A DNA stretch of 64,000 nucleotides from an uncultured Draconibacterium sp. (GCF_963677575.1 NZ_OY782038.1:4653501-4717500); one strand, 5' to 3'; shown: positions 26,525-36,391, counted from the first letter of the stretch. Program-made: numbers and translations. The notes: generated by a model from the letters alone, not told the origin.

Positions 26525-27661
26525 CTACGACAAGCGGGTTTTAAAATCTTCGTATTTAAATTTTCGAACGATGTTAAGTTTATCGTCTTTTGTCCAAATG
26601 GCAATTGCCGGATGATTTACACCATTAAACATGGTAGTTTTTACCATGGTGTAATGAATCATATCGAGGAAGATGATCTGTTCTCCAATTTGCAGTTCGC
26701 GCCCAAAGTCATAAGTTTCCATAAAATCGCCTGCCAGGCAGCTTCCACCTCCCAAACGATACAGGTGCTGACTTTCTTCGGTCGGATCTTGTGCACCAAT
26801 AATTTTAGGACGGTAGGGCATTTCAAGCGTGTCGGGCATGTGGGCAGTAAACGAAACATCCAAAATAGCTGTTTTAACACCTTTATGCTCCACAATATCC
26901 TGAACGGTTGATACCAAAACACCGGTTTCCCAGGCAATGGCACTTCCGGGTTCAAGAATTACTTTTACATCGTATTTTTTTCTGAAAGCCGTGAGCAACT
27001 GAATTAAATGTTGGTGATCGTAACCTTTACGTGTCATTAAATGGCCGCCTCCCATATTCACCCATTTTACCTGGTGTAGGTATTTGCCGTATTTGTTTTC
27101 CAGGTTTTCCAGCACTCTCTCAAGACTGTACGAATCAGATTCGCATAACACATGAAAATGGATACCTTCAATTCCTTCCGGCAATTCTTCTGGCATTTCA
27201 TCGCTACCTACGCCCAGACGAGATCCGGGAGCACTTGGATTGTAAAGATCTGTGCCAACATCAGAATATTCAGGATTTACCCGAATTCCGCAGGAGATTT
27301 TGTGATCGGCAGCCTGCGTGCGTTGGTAATATTTCTCAAACTGCTTGACGGAATTAAAAACAATGTGGCTGCTATAGCTCATCAATTCATCAAATTCATG
27401 ATCGAGGTACACCGGCGAATAAAGATGTGCGCGGGTTTTCATTTCCTCGAAACACAAACGTGCTTCATACAACGAGCTGGCTGTTGCTCCTTTTAAATAT
27501 TCGCGTACAATGGGGAAGGCGCTCCACATGGCAAATCCTTTAAAGGCAAGGATGATTTCAATTCCGGCCTCCTGTTGAACGCTGTTGATCAGCTCCAGAT
27601 TTTTGCGAAGCAGTTTTTCATCGAGCACAAAAGCCGGCGACGGTATTTCTTTATAATTCAA
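26525..27661 (-). CDS. nspC: Carboxynorspermidine/carboxyspermidine decarboxylase
   Basis: 378 residues, a fold III PLP-dependent decarboxylase. The PLP lysine is Lys41 in ILAFKGFAMWS. Glycine-rich phosphate-binding segments MGGGHLMTRKGY and LEPGSAIAW and the catalytic GGGSCLAGDFM near the C-terminus are visible. It decarboxylates carboxy(nor)spermidine to spermidine or norspermidine. The start codon appears to be TTG at 27661: there is no in-frame ATG before the upstream stop, and the sequence after it (NYKEIPSPAFVLDE) is the usual N-terminus. The dehydrogenase that makes its substrate lies upstream, separated by a terminator-like hairpin. Confidence 0.93.
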   Translation of the reverse strand: MNYKEIPSPAFVLDEKLLRKNLELINSVQQEAGIEIILAFKGFAMWSAFPIVREYLKGATASSLYEARLCFEEMKTRAHLYSPVYLDHEFDELMSYSSHIVFNSVKQFEKYYQRTQAADHKISCGIRVNPEYSDVGTDLYNPSAPGSRLGVGSDEMPEELPEGIEGIHFHVLCESDSYSLERVLENLENKYGKYLHQVKWVNMGGGHLMTRKGYDHQHLIQLLTAFRKKYDVKVILEPGSAIAWETGVLVSTVQDIVEHKGVKTAILDVSFTAHMPDTLEMPYRPKIIGAQDPTEESQHLYRLGGGSCLAGDFMETYDFGRELQIGEQIIFLDMIHYTMVKTTMFNGVNHPAIAIWTKDDKLNIVRKFKYEDFKTRLS

Positions 27662-27683
27662 AGTCTTTATTTTTTGCAGTTAA

Positions 27684-27716
27684 ATAAAAAGCCCCAAGTT
27701 ATTAACCCAGGGCTTG
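27684..27716 (-). terminator. Terminator-like hairpin between the CASDH and nspC genes
   Basis: On the minus strand AAGCCCTGGGTTA and a matching GGGGCTT form a stem followed by TTTTTATTT. It sits after the dehydrogenase stop and before the nspC start, so read-through may be partial. Confidence 0.65.
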
Positions 27717-27730
27717 AAGCAAATATGTTG

Positions 27731-28924
27731 TTATATTTCAAGATCGCCATTAATCTCTTCGTTCCATGGCAGACCGTGTTCTCCGATTTTCTCCATAAAC
27801 GGATCAGGATCGAATTCTTCAACGTTAAATACTCCTTTGCCTTGCCACTTTCCGGTAAGTACCATCATGGCACCCAACATTGCAGGAACGCCAGTGGTGT
27901 ACGAAACACCCTGAGTACCGGTTTCTTCAAATGCTTTTTGGTGACTGCAGTTGTTCCAAACGTAATAGGTTTTTTCTTCGCCGTCTTTTACACCTTTAAT
28001 GCGGCATCCGATTGATGTTTCTCCGGTGTAGTTATCGCCAAGATCTCCCGGATTTGGAAGTACCTCTTTCAGGAACTCCAACGGAATAATGTCGACACCT
28101 TTATATTTCACGGGATCGATGCGGCTCATTCCAATATTCTGAATCACACGGAGGTGAGTCAGGTACTCGTCGCCAAAAGTCATCCAGAAACGGGCACGTT
28201 TCAAACTTGGGAAGTTTTTGGTTAACGATTCCAATTCTTCATGGTAAAGAACATAAGAGTTTCTGGCACCTATATTTGGGTAATTCAGCGCCTGTTTAAT
28301 CTCAAAAGGTTTGGTTTTTACCCACTGTCCGTTTTCCCAGTAACGTCCGTTTTGTGTAATTTCACGGATGTTAATCTCAGGGTTAAAGTTGGTGGCAAAT
28401 GCTTTTCCGTGGTCGCCGCCGTTACAATCCACAATATCAAGGTAGTGCATTTCATCAAAATGATGTTTGGCTGCGTGTGCCGTGTAAATACTGGTCACAC
28501 CGGGGTCGAATCCACACCCCAGCACAGCCATAATTCCTTTTTCTTTAAAACGATCGTGGTAAGCCCACTGCCAGCTGTACTCAAATTTAGCTTCGTCTTT
28601 AGGCTCGTAATTGGCAGTGTCTAAATAATTTACTCCGGTTTCTAAACAGGCATCCATAATCGGTAAATCCTGGTAAGGAAGCGCAACATTAATAACCAGT
28701 TCCGGTTGAAATTCCTTAATCAGCGCAACATTATCGGCAACATTATCGGCATTTAACGAGGCCGTTTTAATTCTGCCTTTACCAACTTCTTTTGCTATTA
28801 CATCGCACTTAGAAACGGTACGACTTGCCAATAAAATTTCTGAAAAAACTTCCGGGTTATCTGCACACTTGCTGGCAACCACGCGGCCAACACCACCTGC
28901 TCCAATTATTAAAACTTTACTCAT
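27731..28924 (-). CDS. Carboxy(nor)spermidine dehydrogenase (saccharopine dehydrogenase family)
   Basis: 397 residues. The N-terminal Rossmann motif VLIIGAGGVGRVVASKCAD (from residue 3) is followed by the saccharopine-dehydrogenase-like C-terminal part with NYLDTANYEP and GCGFDPGVTSIYTAHA. This CASDH enzyme reductively joins aspartate semialdehyde to putrescine. The start is ATG 28924; a TTG four codons upstream is less likely. The name is supported by the next gene, nspC, and by agmatinase and arginine decarboxylase genes on the other side. It should not be confused with the two saccharopine-type genes at 39-50 kb, which are of another subfamily. Confidence 0.92.
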   Translation of the reverse strand: MSKVLIIGAGGVGRVVASKCADNPEVFSEILLASRTVSKCDVIAKEVGKGRIKTASLNADNVADNVALIKEFQPELVINVALPYQDLPIMDACLETGVNYLDTANYEPKDEAKFEYSWQWAYHDRFKEKGIMAVLGCGFDPGVTSIYTAHAAKHHFDEMHYLDIVDCNGGDHGKAFATNFNPEINIREITQNGRYWENGQWVKTKPFEIKQALNYPNIGARNSYVLYHEELESLTKNFPSLKRARFWMTFGDEYLTHLRVIQNIGMSRIDPVKYKGVDIIPLEFLKEVLPNPGDLGDNYTGETSIGCRIKGVKDGEEKTYYVWNNCSHQKAFEETGTQGVSYTTGVPAMLGAMMVLTGKWQGKGVFNVEEFDPDPFMEKIGEHGLPWNEEINGDLEI

Positions 28925-29030
28925 TTTCTTGTTCAATCATTTTAATTCAATAACATAAATTATTCACATGAATATTGTAATTTCGTATGAAGATTACAAA
29001 AAATCGGAGACAAATTAAGCATTTTTTTTG

Positions 29031-30059
29031 ATGAGTAAAACAGTCGGAAATAAAGATTTTAACCCCAATGGGGTGGGGCTAAAAAACGGCAACTTTATTG
29101 GACTTCCGTTTAATGAGAAATCGGCTGAAGTTGTGCTGTTTCCTGTTCCGTGGGATGTTACAGTTTCGTATGGTGAAGGAACAGCAGAGGCTCCTGAAAG
29201 AATTCTGGAAGCTTCGTCGCAGCTTGATTTATTTGATGCGGATGTGAAAGATGCCTGGAAACGCGGAATTTATTTTCAGCCAGTAAGTGATGCGGTTATG
29301 AAGATAAGAAATCAGCTTCGACCCAAAGCCACTCGATATATCGACTTTTTAGAGAATGGGGGAGTTCTTTCTGAAAATGCAGAAATGCAACAAACACTCG
29401 CAGAGATAAACGAACAGTGCGAGGCTATGAACTTTTTTGTGTATCGCGAAACCAAAAAACTGCTTGATGCCGGTAAATTAGTGGGATTGATTGGTGGCGA
29501 TCACAGCACACCGCTCGGTTATTTAACTGCCCTGTCTGAAAAATACGAGCGTTTTGGAGTCGTTCAGATTGATGCACATCTCGATTTGCGCAATGCTTAC
29601 GAAGGATTTACTTATTCGCATGCCTCTGTTTTTTATAATGCCGTGCAAATGCCCGAAATTAAAAAACTGGCGCAGGTTGGAATTCGTGATTGTTGCGACG
29701 AGGAAATTGAATTAACAGAAAAGGATGACCGCATTGAAGTCCATTTCGATCAGCAATTGAAAGAAGAACAATTTAAAGGGGCGAACTGGGACGAGCAATG
29801 CGACGAAATTATAAGCGAACTTCCCGGTAATATTTACATCAGTTTTGATGTTGATGGTCTGGATCCGAAACTCTGTCCGCAAACAGGAACGCCTGTTCCG
29901 GGAGGACTCGAATACAATCAGGTGGTTTATCTGTTTAAAAAGATTTTGAAAAGTGGTCGCCGGATTATTGGTTTTGATGTTTGCGAAACCGGAAATGCCG
30001 AGTGGGATGCCAATGTTGCGGCACGCATTATATATAAATTGAGTTGTTTGGCCAGTTGA
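29031..30059 (+). CDS. speB: Agmatinase-type ureohydrolase
   Basis: 342 residues of the arginase/agmatinase family. All metal-binding motifs are present: GGDHS, DAHLDLRNAYEGFTYSHAS and SFDVDGLDP. It hydrolyses agmatine to putrescine and urea. The annotation as agmatinase instead of arginase comes from the polyamine neighbours. The ATG at 29031 is used; a TTG directly before it adds one residue. It is divergent from the CASDH gene with about 100 bases between them, containing TAATTTCG (28978-28985) as a weak -7 candidate. Inside the protein, an insertion after residue 100 with many Glu/Gln is a feature of Bacteroidota members. Confidence 0.85.
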   Translation: MSKTVGNKDFNPNGVGLKNGNFIGLPFNEKSAEVVLFPVPWDVTVSYGEGTAEAPERILEASSQLDLFDADVKDAWKRGIYFQPVSDAVMKIRNQLRPKATRYIDFLENGGVLSENAEMQQTLAEINEQCEAMNFFVYRETKKLLDAGKLVGLIGGDHSTPLGYLTALSEKYERFGVVQIDAHLDLRNAYEGFTYSHASVFYNAVQMPEIKKLAQVGIRDCCDEEIELTEKDDRIEVHFDQQLKEEQFKGANWDEQCDEIISELPGNIYISFDVDGLDPKLCPQTGTPVPGGLEYNQVVYLFKKILKSGRRIIGFDVCETGNAEWDANVAARIIYKLSCLAS

Positions 30060-30237
30060 TTTTGATTGGTTTGACTTATTTTTTTCTTTGGAGAAAGGGT
30101 TAATATCCGGGTAAAACTGAAAAAATGAGATAGTGTTCTCCTTGTTTGCATTTATAGGCGGATTTATTCAAAAAAAATATTTTTATTTGCGTTTTGAAAC
30201 AAGTACAAAAACACTAATAATTTTTATGGCTACGTAG

Positions 30238-31653
30238 ATGAAAAACACTTATTTTGATTTGATTGAACAAAGCTACTATTTCCCGCAGGAAGGCTTTGAT
30301 TTAAGAGGCGATTCATTAACATTTCACGGAATCTCTTTAAAATATCTGATTAAAAAATATGGTACCCCGTTTAGGTTTATATACCTGCCGAAAATTGGGG
30401 AACAAATAAAAAAATCGCGTAACTTGTTTAATAAGGCCATTAAAAAGAACAACTATAATGGCAAATACTATTATTGTTATTGTACAAAATGTAACCACTT
30501 TTCGCATGTGGTTAACGAGGCTTTAAAACACAATGTAAACCTCGAAACATCTTCGTCGTACGATATCGATCTGATTCTGCATCTGTTTAAGGATAAAAAA
30601 ATCGATAAGAACCGGAAGATCATTCACAACGGATATAAAACACAGGAATACCTAAAGAAAATTATTGATTTGCAAGGGCTTGGTTTTAAGAATAATATTA
30701 TTGTTCTTGATAGTATTAATGAGCTGGAGCGGATTGAAAAACTAGCCAATGGCGAAAAAGTAAAAGTGGGTATTCGCATGGCCATTAACGAGGAATCGCA
30801 GTCGGCTTATTACACTTCGCGTTTGGGAATCAGACATACCAATATTCCGGAGTTTTTTCAGAAGCAAATTAAAGGTAAGAAAAACATCGAATTAAAGATG
30901 CTTCACTTTTTTGTTGATTCGGGTATAAAAGACAGTCTGTATTTTTGGGGCGAGTTCCAAAAGGCGATGAAGCTTTACGTGGAGCTGAAAAAGCAGTGCG
31001 ACACGCTCGATTCGTTTAACCTGGGAGGCGGTTTCCCAATTCGTAACCATTTGGGTTTTGAGTACGATTATGAGTACATGATCAAGGAAATTGTATCGAA
31101 TATAAAAACAGCCTGCTCGGCTGAAAATCTGCCTGACCCGGATATTTACACCGAATTTGGAAAATATACGGTTGGTGAAAGCGGAGCGATCATTTTCGAG
31201 GTACTGGAGCAAAAACAACAAAACGACACCGAAAGCTGGTATATCATTAACAATAGTTTGATGAATACCATCCCGGATTCATGGTCGATTTTTGAGAAAT
31301 TTATTTTGCTTCCCATAAACAAATGGAACAACGAATACAAGCGCGCTAATATCGGAGGTATTAGCTGCGATCATTCCGATTATTACAACTCGGAAGACTT
31401 TAACCAGGAGGTTTTGCTGCCTTCTTATTCCGACGATGATAAAGAACCATTATATCTTGGTTTTTTCCACACCGGTGCTTACCAGGATGCCATTAGTGGT
31501 TACGGTGGAATAAAACACTGTTTGATTCCGGCGCCAAAACACGTAATTATCGATCGCGACGAGAAGGGTAATTTCTTCGATTATGTGTATCGAAACGAGC
31601 AGTCGGCGGAAGAAATGTTCAAAATTTTGGGATATACAAAGGACGAGGAATAG
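30238..31653 (+). CDS. Arginine decarboxylase (short fold III PLP type)
   Basis: 471 residues. This is the compact arginine decarboxylase found in Bacteroidota, not the 630-residue SpeA. The PLP lysine is Lys84 in YCTKCNHF, and FNLGGGFPIRN and YTEFGKYTVGESG are the phosphate-binding and active-site regions. It makes agmatine from arginine, the first step of the local polyamine set (this gene, agmatinase, CASDH, NspC). It lies 178 bases downstream of the agmatinase gene on the same strand. Alternative substrates of the fold III family (ornithine, diaminopimelate) are less likely because of the neighbours. Confidence 0.85.
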   Translation: MKNTYFDLIEQSYYFPQEGFDLRGDSLTFHGISLKYLIKKYGTPFRFIYLPKIGEQIKKSRNLFNKAIKKNNYNGKYYYCYCTKCNHFSHVVNEALKHNVNLETSSSYDIDLILHLFKDKKIDKNRKIIHNGYKTQEYLKKIIDLQGLGFKNNIIVLDSINELERIEKLANGEKVKVGIRMAINEESQSAYYTSRLGIRHTNIPEFFQKQIKGKKNIELKMLHFFVDSGIKDSLYFWGEFQKAMKLYVELKKQCDTLDSFNLGGGFPIRNHLGFEYDYEYMIKEIVSNIKTACSAENLPDPDIYTEFGKYTVGESGAIIFEVLEQKQQNDTESWYIINNSLMNTIPDSWSIFEKFILLPINKWNNEYKRANIGGISCDHSDYYNSEDFNQEVLLPSYSDDDKEPLYLGFFHTGAYQDAISGYGGIKHCLIPAPKHVIIDRDEKGNFFDYVYRNEQSAEEMFKILGYTKDEE

Positions 31654-31763
31654 TTGATTACGTTCTTGCGTTGAAATAGTATTACCTGAAGCTTTCTGCA
31701 AATCGATTCAACTTTTTGTTTGATGTTGTGTTTTCTAAAAAACTAATTTTTTAGAAAAATACG

Positions 31764-32330
31764 ATGTCAGTTACTGAAATTATAAAAAACCGAAGAGCAA
31801 CACCTCCCCGTTTATTTGCAAAAAAAGACATACCAAACGGCGCATTAGAGGAGTTGTTAAGAAGTGCCAACTGGGCACCCAACCATAAAAAAACGGAGCC
31901 CTGGCGGTTTAAAGTGTACCGTGGCGAAGCCAAAGCTAAACTTGCTGCTGATGCGAAAGCTTTACTGCTTGAAAAGCAAAAGGAAGGTTATACGATTGCT
32001 CCTGAAAAGATTGAAAAGTTTGTATCAACAATTGAGCGTGTGCCAGTGGCCATTGCAATAATTCTGCAACCCGATTCTGCCGGCCGTTTGCCGGAGTGGG
32101 AAGAAATTGCTGCGGTATCGATGGCTGTGCAAAATATGTGGTTAACCGCTACCGAGATGGATTTGGCAGCTTTTTGGGCTACGCCGGGTTTTATCGAGTT
32201 GTTTGATAAATTGCTGGAGCTGGAAAACAACCAGAAAAGTTTGGGGTTCTTTTATGTTGGGCAGGTAATGATGGATTTCCCTTCGCCGGGACGCCGCGAC
32301 TGGAAGGAAAAAATTGAATGGAAAGATTGA
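31764..32330 (+). CDS. Nitroreductase family protein (YdjA-like)
   Basis: 188 residues, an FMN-dependent nitroreductase fold of the short YdjA type. The N-terminal EIIKNRRATPPRLF with the FMN-phosphate-binding Arg pair, the WAPNHKKTEPWRFKV segment and the C-terminal LGFFYVGQ are visible. The physiological substrate is unknown for this subgroup. It appears to be a single gene; the preceding spacer is AT-rich without a clear -7 box. Confidence 0.85.
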   Translation: MSVTEIIKNRRATPPRLFAKKDIPNGALEELLRSANWAPNHKKTEPWRFKVYRGEAKAKLAADAKALLLEKQKEGYTIAPEKIEKFVSTIERVPVAIAIILQPDSAGRLPEWEEIAAVSMAVQNMWLTATEMDLAAFWATPGFIELFDKLLELENNQKSLGFFYVGQVMMDFPSPGRRDWKEKIEWKD

Positions 32331-32364
32331 AATTGTTACCTTCAGCTTTCTAAATATCTGAATT

Positions 32365-32852
32365 ATGCGAATACTGGGAATCTTTTTATTGCTGGTACTG
32401 GGTTTCAATACACAGGCACAACCCTACCGGGATGTATCAACTTTGATAGATGGGAAAGATTTTCCGAATCCGGTTTTTATTACACCCGATCCGCCAAAGC
32501 CAATTAAAGGCTGGGAAATGACAAGCGTTTCGGAAGAAAGGGTGCTAAAAGGAGAATATCCAGGTGAGATTACCAATTCCGATTTAAAGGAACCGCTATT
32601 GGTATTTTGGCCTACTCCGACAACAACTCAGGAATTATTGAATACAGTCTGGATGGACAGCCCTGGTTTGAGCTTGATGTTTATTCAAGTCAGTCGGATG
32701 CAACATTGAAAGGTTTTACGCTGGATAAGGAGTTGAAGAACCGAAAGCACACACTGCAAATAAGGATTGTTGAAAGGAATAACCCTGAAAGTTCAGGAAC
32801 AACTATCGCGTTACGATCATTCTATTTTAATAAGGAGCAAAAAGAGGAATAA
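32365..32852 (+). pseudogene. Frameshifted small exported beta-sandwich protein (SGNH-hydrolase-associated type domain)
   Basis: The reading frame starts with a signal peptide (MRILGIFLLLVLGFNTQA) and continues to about 32577. From there the natural continuation is in another frame: FKGTAIGILAYSDNNSGIIEYSLDGQPW and on to a stop at 32852. Adding one base near AATTCCGATTT (around 32577) restores one protein of about 163 residues. The restored C-terminal part resembles the beta-sandwich domain found before SGNH/GDSL hydrolase domains (GTAIG, IEYSLDG, KHTLQIRI). No catalytic domain follows. It may be a real broken remnant or a sequencing error. Confidence 0.65.
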
Positions 32853-32977
32853 AAGTCCACTAATTACCCGAATAATACTAAGGCCAAATACTTTGGTTGT
32901 ACGCCGTTCGTTGCAGGTGAATTTTAGTGTAATTTGTGCAATTCGTGGACTTTGAAAACAGTTTCTTTTTTCCTATT

Positions 32978-34435
32978 CTATTCTTTTATATTTTCAAGCA
33001 CATCGACAAGGTGTTTCCAGAACTTTTCTGTGGTTGAAATGTCCAGTCTTTCATCGGGTGAGTGAGCTCCTTTTATGGTTGGCCCAAACGAAACCATATC
33101 AAGATGCGGGTATTTTTCAAGGAACAATCCGCATTCCAGTCCGGCATGAATCGAACGAACAACGGGCTCGTTTCCAAACAGTTTTTGGTAGGATTTAACT
33201 GTCGTCTTTACAATATTTGAATCCGGATTTGGTGTCCATCCCGGATAACCGTCGCTGTGTTTTACCGTGGCTCCGGCAAGGTTAAAGACCGCTTTTACGG
33301 TTTCGGCGGCGTAATATTTCCGTCCCTCAATTTCGCTTCGTTGACTGGTGGTTACCACAATTTTGTTGTCGTCGGAAAATTTAATCGAAGCCAGGTTGGT
33401 GGAAGTCTCTACCATATCTTCCATACGTGAACTCATTTCCAACACGCCATGTGGACAGGCGTAAACCGCATTTAAAAGTTTGTTTTGCGTGTTGGCATCA
33501 ACAACAAAAGCCGGTAGTTCCGTTTCAGTACAACTAATTTCCAGTTTTGGCTCAGCAAACTGAAATTCATCTTTTATCGAAGCTGCCATCTTTTCGAATG
33601 AAGCCAACACTTCATCTTTATTCGTGGCCGGTATTGTAATAATTCCAAATGCTTCGCGGGCAATGGCATTTCGTAAATTGCCACCGTTAAATTCAGTAAG
33701 TCGGATTTCAAAATCCTCGTGCCAGTTCCACAAAAAGCGGTTGAGGATCTTATTGGCATTTCCACGGTTCTTGTGAATGTCGTCGCCCGAGTGACCTCCC
33801 AAAAGTCCGCTAACCGAAACTTTTAAGGCAACTGAATTTTTAGGAGTTTCTTCCTGTTGGTAATCAAAAGTTGCAAGCGTATCAATTCCGCCGGCGCAAC
33901 CAATAAACAATTCTCCTTCGTCTTCCGAATCAAGGTTCAACAAAACCGAACCCGATAAAAAGCCGGGTTGCAGGTTAAAAGCGCCGGTCAATCCGGTTTC
34001 TTCGTCCACGGTGATCAAACATTCAATTGGGCCGTGTTTTAATTCGTTTGAAGTTAGTACTGCCAGTTGGGCCGCGATTCCAATACCACAATCGGCACCA
34101 AGAGTCGTTCCGTTGGCTTTCACCCAACCATCAACAATTATCGGTTCAATAGAATCAGTGTCAAAATCAAATTCTTTGTCCGAATTTTTCTCACAAACCA
34201 TATCCATGTGGGTTTGCAGAATAACCACTGGAGCCTGCTCCATTCCTTTACTGGCAGGCTTTTTTATCACTACATTTCCAATTTTATCGGTGTGCGCTTC
34301 AAGCTTATTTTGCTCCGCAAAATCAAGTAAGTATTGTCTTATTTTTTCCTCTTTTTTCGATGGCCGTGGTACCTGGCAAATCTCTTCGAAATAGTTAAAA
34401 AGAGGTTGCGGTGTTAACGCTTCTAATGTTTTCAT
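32978..34435 (-). CDS. pepD: Aminoacyl-histidine dipeptidase (M20C, PepD)
   Basis: 485 residues, the usual PepD length. Metal ligands are in LQTHMDMVCEK (His and Asp), GADCGIGIAA, and DEETGLTGA. The lid-domain GGHSGDDIHKNRGNA and the C-terminal HAGLECGLF and GAHSPDERLDI are also visible. PepD is a cytosolic zinc dipeptidase cleaving Xaa-His dipeptides such as carnosine and many others. The gene stands alone; downstream on the minus strand there is a 126-base spacer before the broken gene on the other strand. Confidence 0.95.
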   Translation of the reverse strand: MKTLEALTPQPLFNYFEEICQVPRPSKKEEKIRQYLLDFAEQNKLEAHTDKIGNVVIKKPASKGMEQAPVVILQTHMDMVCEKNSDKEFDFDTDSIEPIIVDGWVKANGTTLGADCGIGIAAQLAVLTSNELKHGPIECLITVDEETGLTGAFNLQPGFLSGSVLLNLDSEDEGELFIGCAGGIDTLATFDYQQEETPKNSVALKVSVSGLLGGHSGDDIHKNRGNANKILNRFLWNWHEDFEIRLTEFNGGNLRNAIAREAFGIITIPATNKDEVLASFEKMAASIKDEFQFAEPKLEISCTETELPAFVVDANTQNKLLNAVYACPHGVLEMSSRMEDMVETSTNLASIKFSDDNKIVVTTSQRSEIEGRKYYAAETVKAVFNLAGATVKHSDGYPGWTPNPDSNIVKTTVKSYQKLFGNEPVVRSIHAGLECGLFLEKYPHLDMVSFGPTIKGAHSPDERLDISTTEKFWKHLVDVLENIKE

Positions 34436-34515
34436 TTTTTCGAATTTTAGAAGTACAAAGTTGGAAAAATGAAAGGAAAAATTTGTTGACGGATGACAGG
34501 TCTGAGACAGGTTTG

Positions 34516-35115
34516 TTAATACGAGTGTTTACCGGTATTCCAGCCTTTTTTGCTTAATAGTTTCTTGCCCGATTCTTTTGCTCCGTTCTCAATTTCGGTT
34601 CCCATCGAATCGTTCCATCGGTTGAGGTAGCCAAACAAAGCAACAACTCCGGTAATTTCTACAATCTCACCTTCATTCCAGTACATTCTGAGATTTTCTG
34701 CAATATCGTCGTCAACACTGTTAGGAATTATGGAAGCCGCAAAAGCAAAATCCAAGGCTGCACGTTCCGCTTCCGAAAAAGCCGGGTGTGTTTTGTAGTC
34801 CCAGATATTGTTGAGTTTTTCCTTTTCGGCACCATAACGTTCTGCAGCTCTGATGGCATGTGCCTGGCAATATCGGCAACCTGCGGCATTGCTGCTAATA
34901 TAAGCGATCAAACGTTTTAATGCACTGGTAACCCGTCCCTGGTTTTCCATAACGGCTTTGTTCATTTCGATAAATGCATAGGCAATTCGCGGCCGGTGAT
35001 GCATGGTTTTCACGCTATTGGGGCAGAAGCCAAGTGTCTCTTCGTAAAACTCTATCAGTTGTTGTAATTCAGGATCAGATTCTCCGGTTTTTGGAGCTAC
35101 TAGTGGTTGTTTCAT
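34516..35115 (-). CDS. Carboxymuconolactone decarboxylase/AhpD-like peroxidase-related protein
   Basis: 199 residues, all-helical, with the redox motif GCRYCQAHAIRAAE (CxxC followed by His), the mark of AhpD-like alkylhydroperoxidases. The N-terminal half has the LGFCPNSVKTMHHRP segment common in this subgroup. It likely acts in peroxide detoxification, but many members have no proven reaction. The AI-2E-family transporter gene ends 17 bases upstream on the same strand, so the two are probably co-transcribed. Confidence 0.85.
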   Translation of the reverse strand: MKQPLVAPKTGESDPELQQLIEFYEETLGFCPNSVKTMHHRPRIAYAFIEMNKAVMENQGRVTSALKRLIAYISSNAAGCRYCQAHAIRAAERYGAEKEKLNNIWDYKTHPAFSEAERAALDFAFAASIIPNSVDDDIAENLRMYWNEGEIVEITGVVALFGYLNRWNDSMGTEIENGAKESGKKLLSKKGWNTGKHSY

Positions 35116-35132
35116 TTTCTAAAAACAGAATT

Positions 35133-36164
35133 TTATTCGTTAATGGTACCGCGTTGGCTTAATAATATGGCAAACGGTCGTGTACCGGGAAATTCCGACA
35201 TTATAATAATCAGTATAACAGTGATTGGTACGCTTAGCAGCATGCCTGAAATCCCCCAGATTACACCCCAAATGGCCAGCGTTAGAAATACTACCAGCGG
35301 GCTGATGTTTAGCGTGTTTCCCATTAGTTTTGGCTCAATGAAGTTTCCTACTACCACTTGGATGGCGCCAACAATCGATAGGACTAATATTCCCGGAGTT
35401 AATTCGCCAAACTGCAGGATCGCAAATATTGCCGGAAATGCTGTAGCAATCAATGATCCGATAGTTGGAATAAAATTAAGAACAAAGATCAGAAAGGCCC
35501 AGAAAACCGGTGCATCGATACCAATAAAAAGTAAGGCAAAATAGCTCAGAAAACCTGTTAAGAGACTGGTCAGGGTTTTCAGGGCAATATAGTTTCCAAT
35601 GGAGTGATCAATTTTGTCCACCAGTTTTTTTACATGCTCGTGACGTTTCTTATCCGGATACATGGCTTTTAGTTTCTTTGGAAATATTGGCTCTTCCAGC
35701 AATAAAAACAGAAGATAAAGTAACACGGTGAATGCGTTACCAAATAACCCTGTTAAAGTGCTCAACAGCGACGAAAGAATACTTCCGAAGTTCAGATCTT
35801 TTGCAAAATTTCCGGCCATATTCATGAGGTCGATTTCGAATTGCTGGTTGATCTGCTGAGCTATTTTATTTACGTTGGCCTCGTAAACCGGCAAGGTAGT
35901 CGACAGCGTTTTAATGTTTTTCGAAATCATGGTAACGGCCAGTGTCAAAAAGCCAATCAATACCAATGCTGAAAACAGGGTGATGATCCATTTAGGCATG
36001 CGGCCAATGAATTTTACTTTCACCAGTAACTTTTTAATTACCCGAATGAGGAACCAAAATAATATGGCCAAAATAAATGGGATAATAATTGACTGGGCGT
36101 AAATACAAACCACAACAATTGTGATAAGGATTAAGAAAATGTAGATTTTTTTGCTTGTTTCCAT
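35133..36164 (-). CDS. AI-2E family (PerM/YdiK-type) membrane transporter
   Basis: 343 residues with about eight membrane helices. The conserved C-terminal part is present: FIPTIGSLIATAFPAI, then VGNFIEPKLMGNTLNISPLVVFLTLAIWGVIWGISGMLLSVPIT, which is the family signature. Members are described variously as exporters of AI-2 and sodium/proton-linked transporters; the substrate here is unknown. It precedes the AhpD-like gene in a short operon. Confidence 0.88.
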   Translation of the reverse strand: METSKKIYIFLILITIVVVCIYAQSIIIPFILAILFWFLIRVIKKLLVKVKFIGRMPKWIITLFSALVLIGFLTLAVTMISKNIKTLSTTLPVYEANVNKIAQQINQQFEIDLMNMAGNFAKDLNFGSILSSLLSTLTGLFGNAFTVLLYLLFLLLEEPIFPKKLKAMYPDKKRHEHVKKLVDKIDHSIGNYIALKTLTSLLTGFLSYFALLFIGIDAPVFWAFLIFVLNFIPTIGSLIATAFPAIFAILQFGELTPGILVLSIVGAIQVVVGNFIEPKLMGNTLNISPLVVFLTLAIWGVIWGISGMLLSVPITVILIIIMSEFPGTRPFAILLSQRGTINE

Positions 36165-36391
36165 GATCAGCGATTATTTGGGGAAAATACAAAAAACTTC
36201 GTTGCCTGTTTGTTATTGCTTAACCTGAATTATTCACCATAACTCTCAATAGAGGTTCAGATGTGCTGTAAATCAGCATAATAATCAATATAAAGATTTA
36301 TTATATGATAGCCCAAATTTGGGTATTGTTTGCCATTATCTTCACGCATCTGCATAAAGCTAATGGCATGAATAATTCCGGCTAAATTTTG

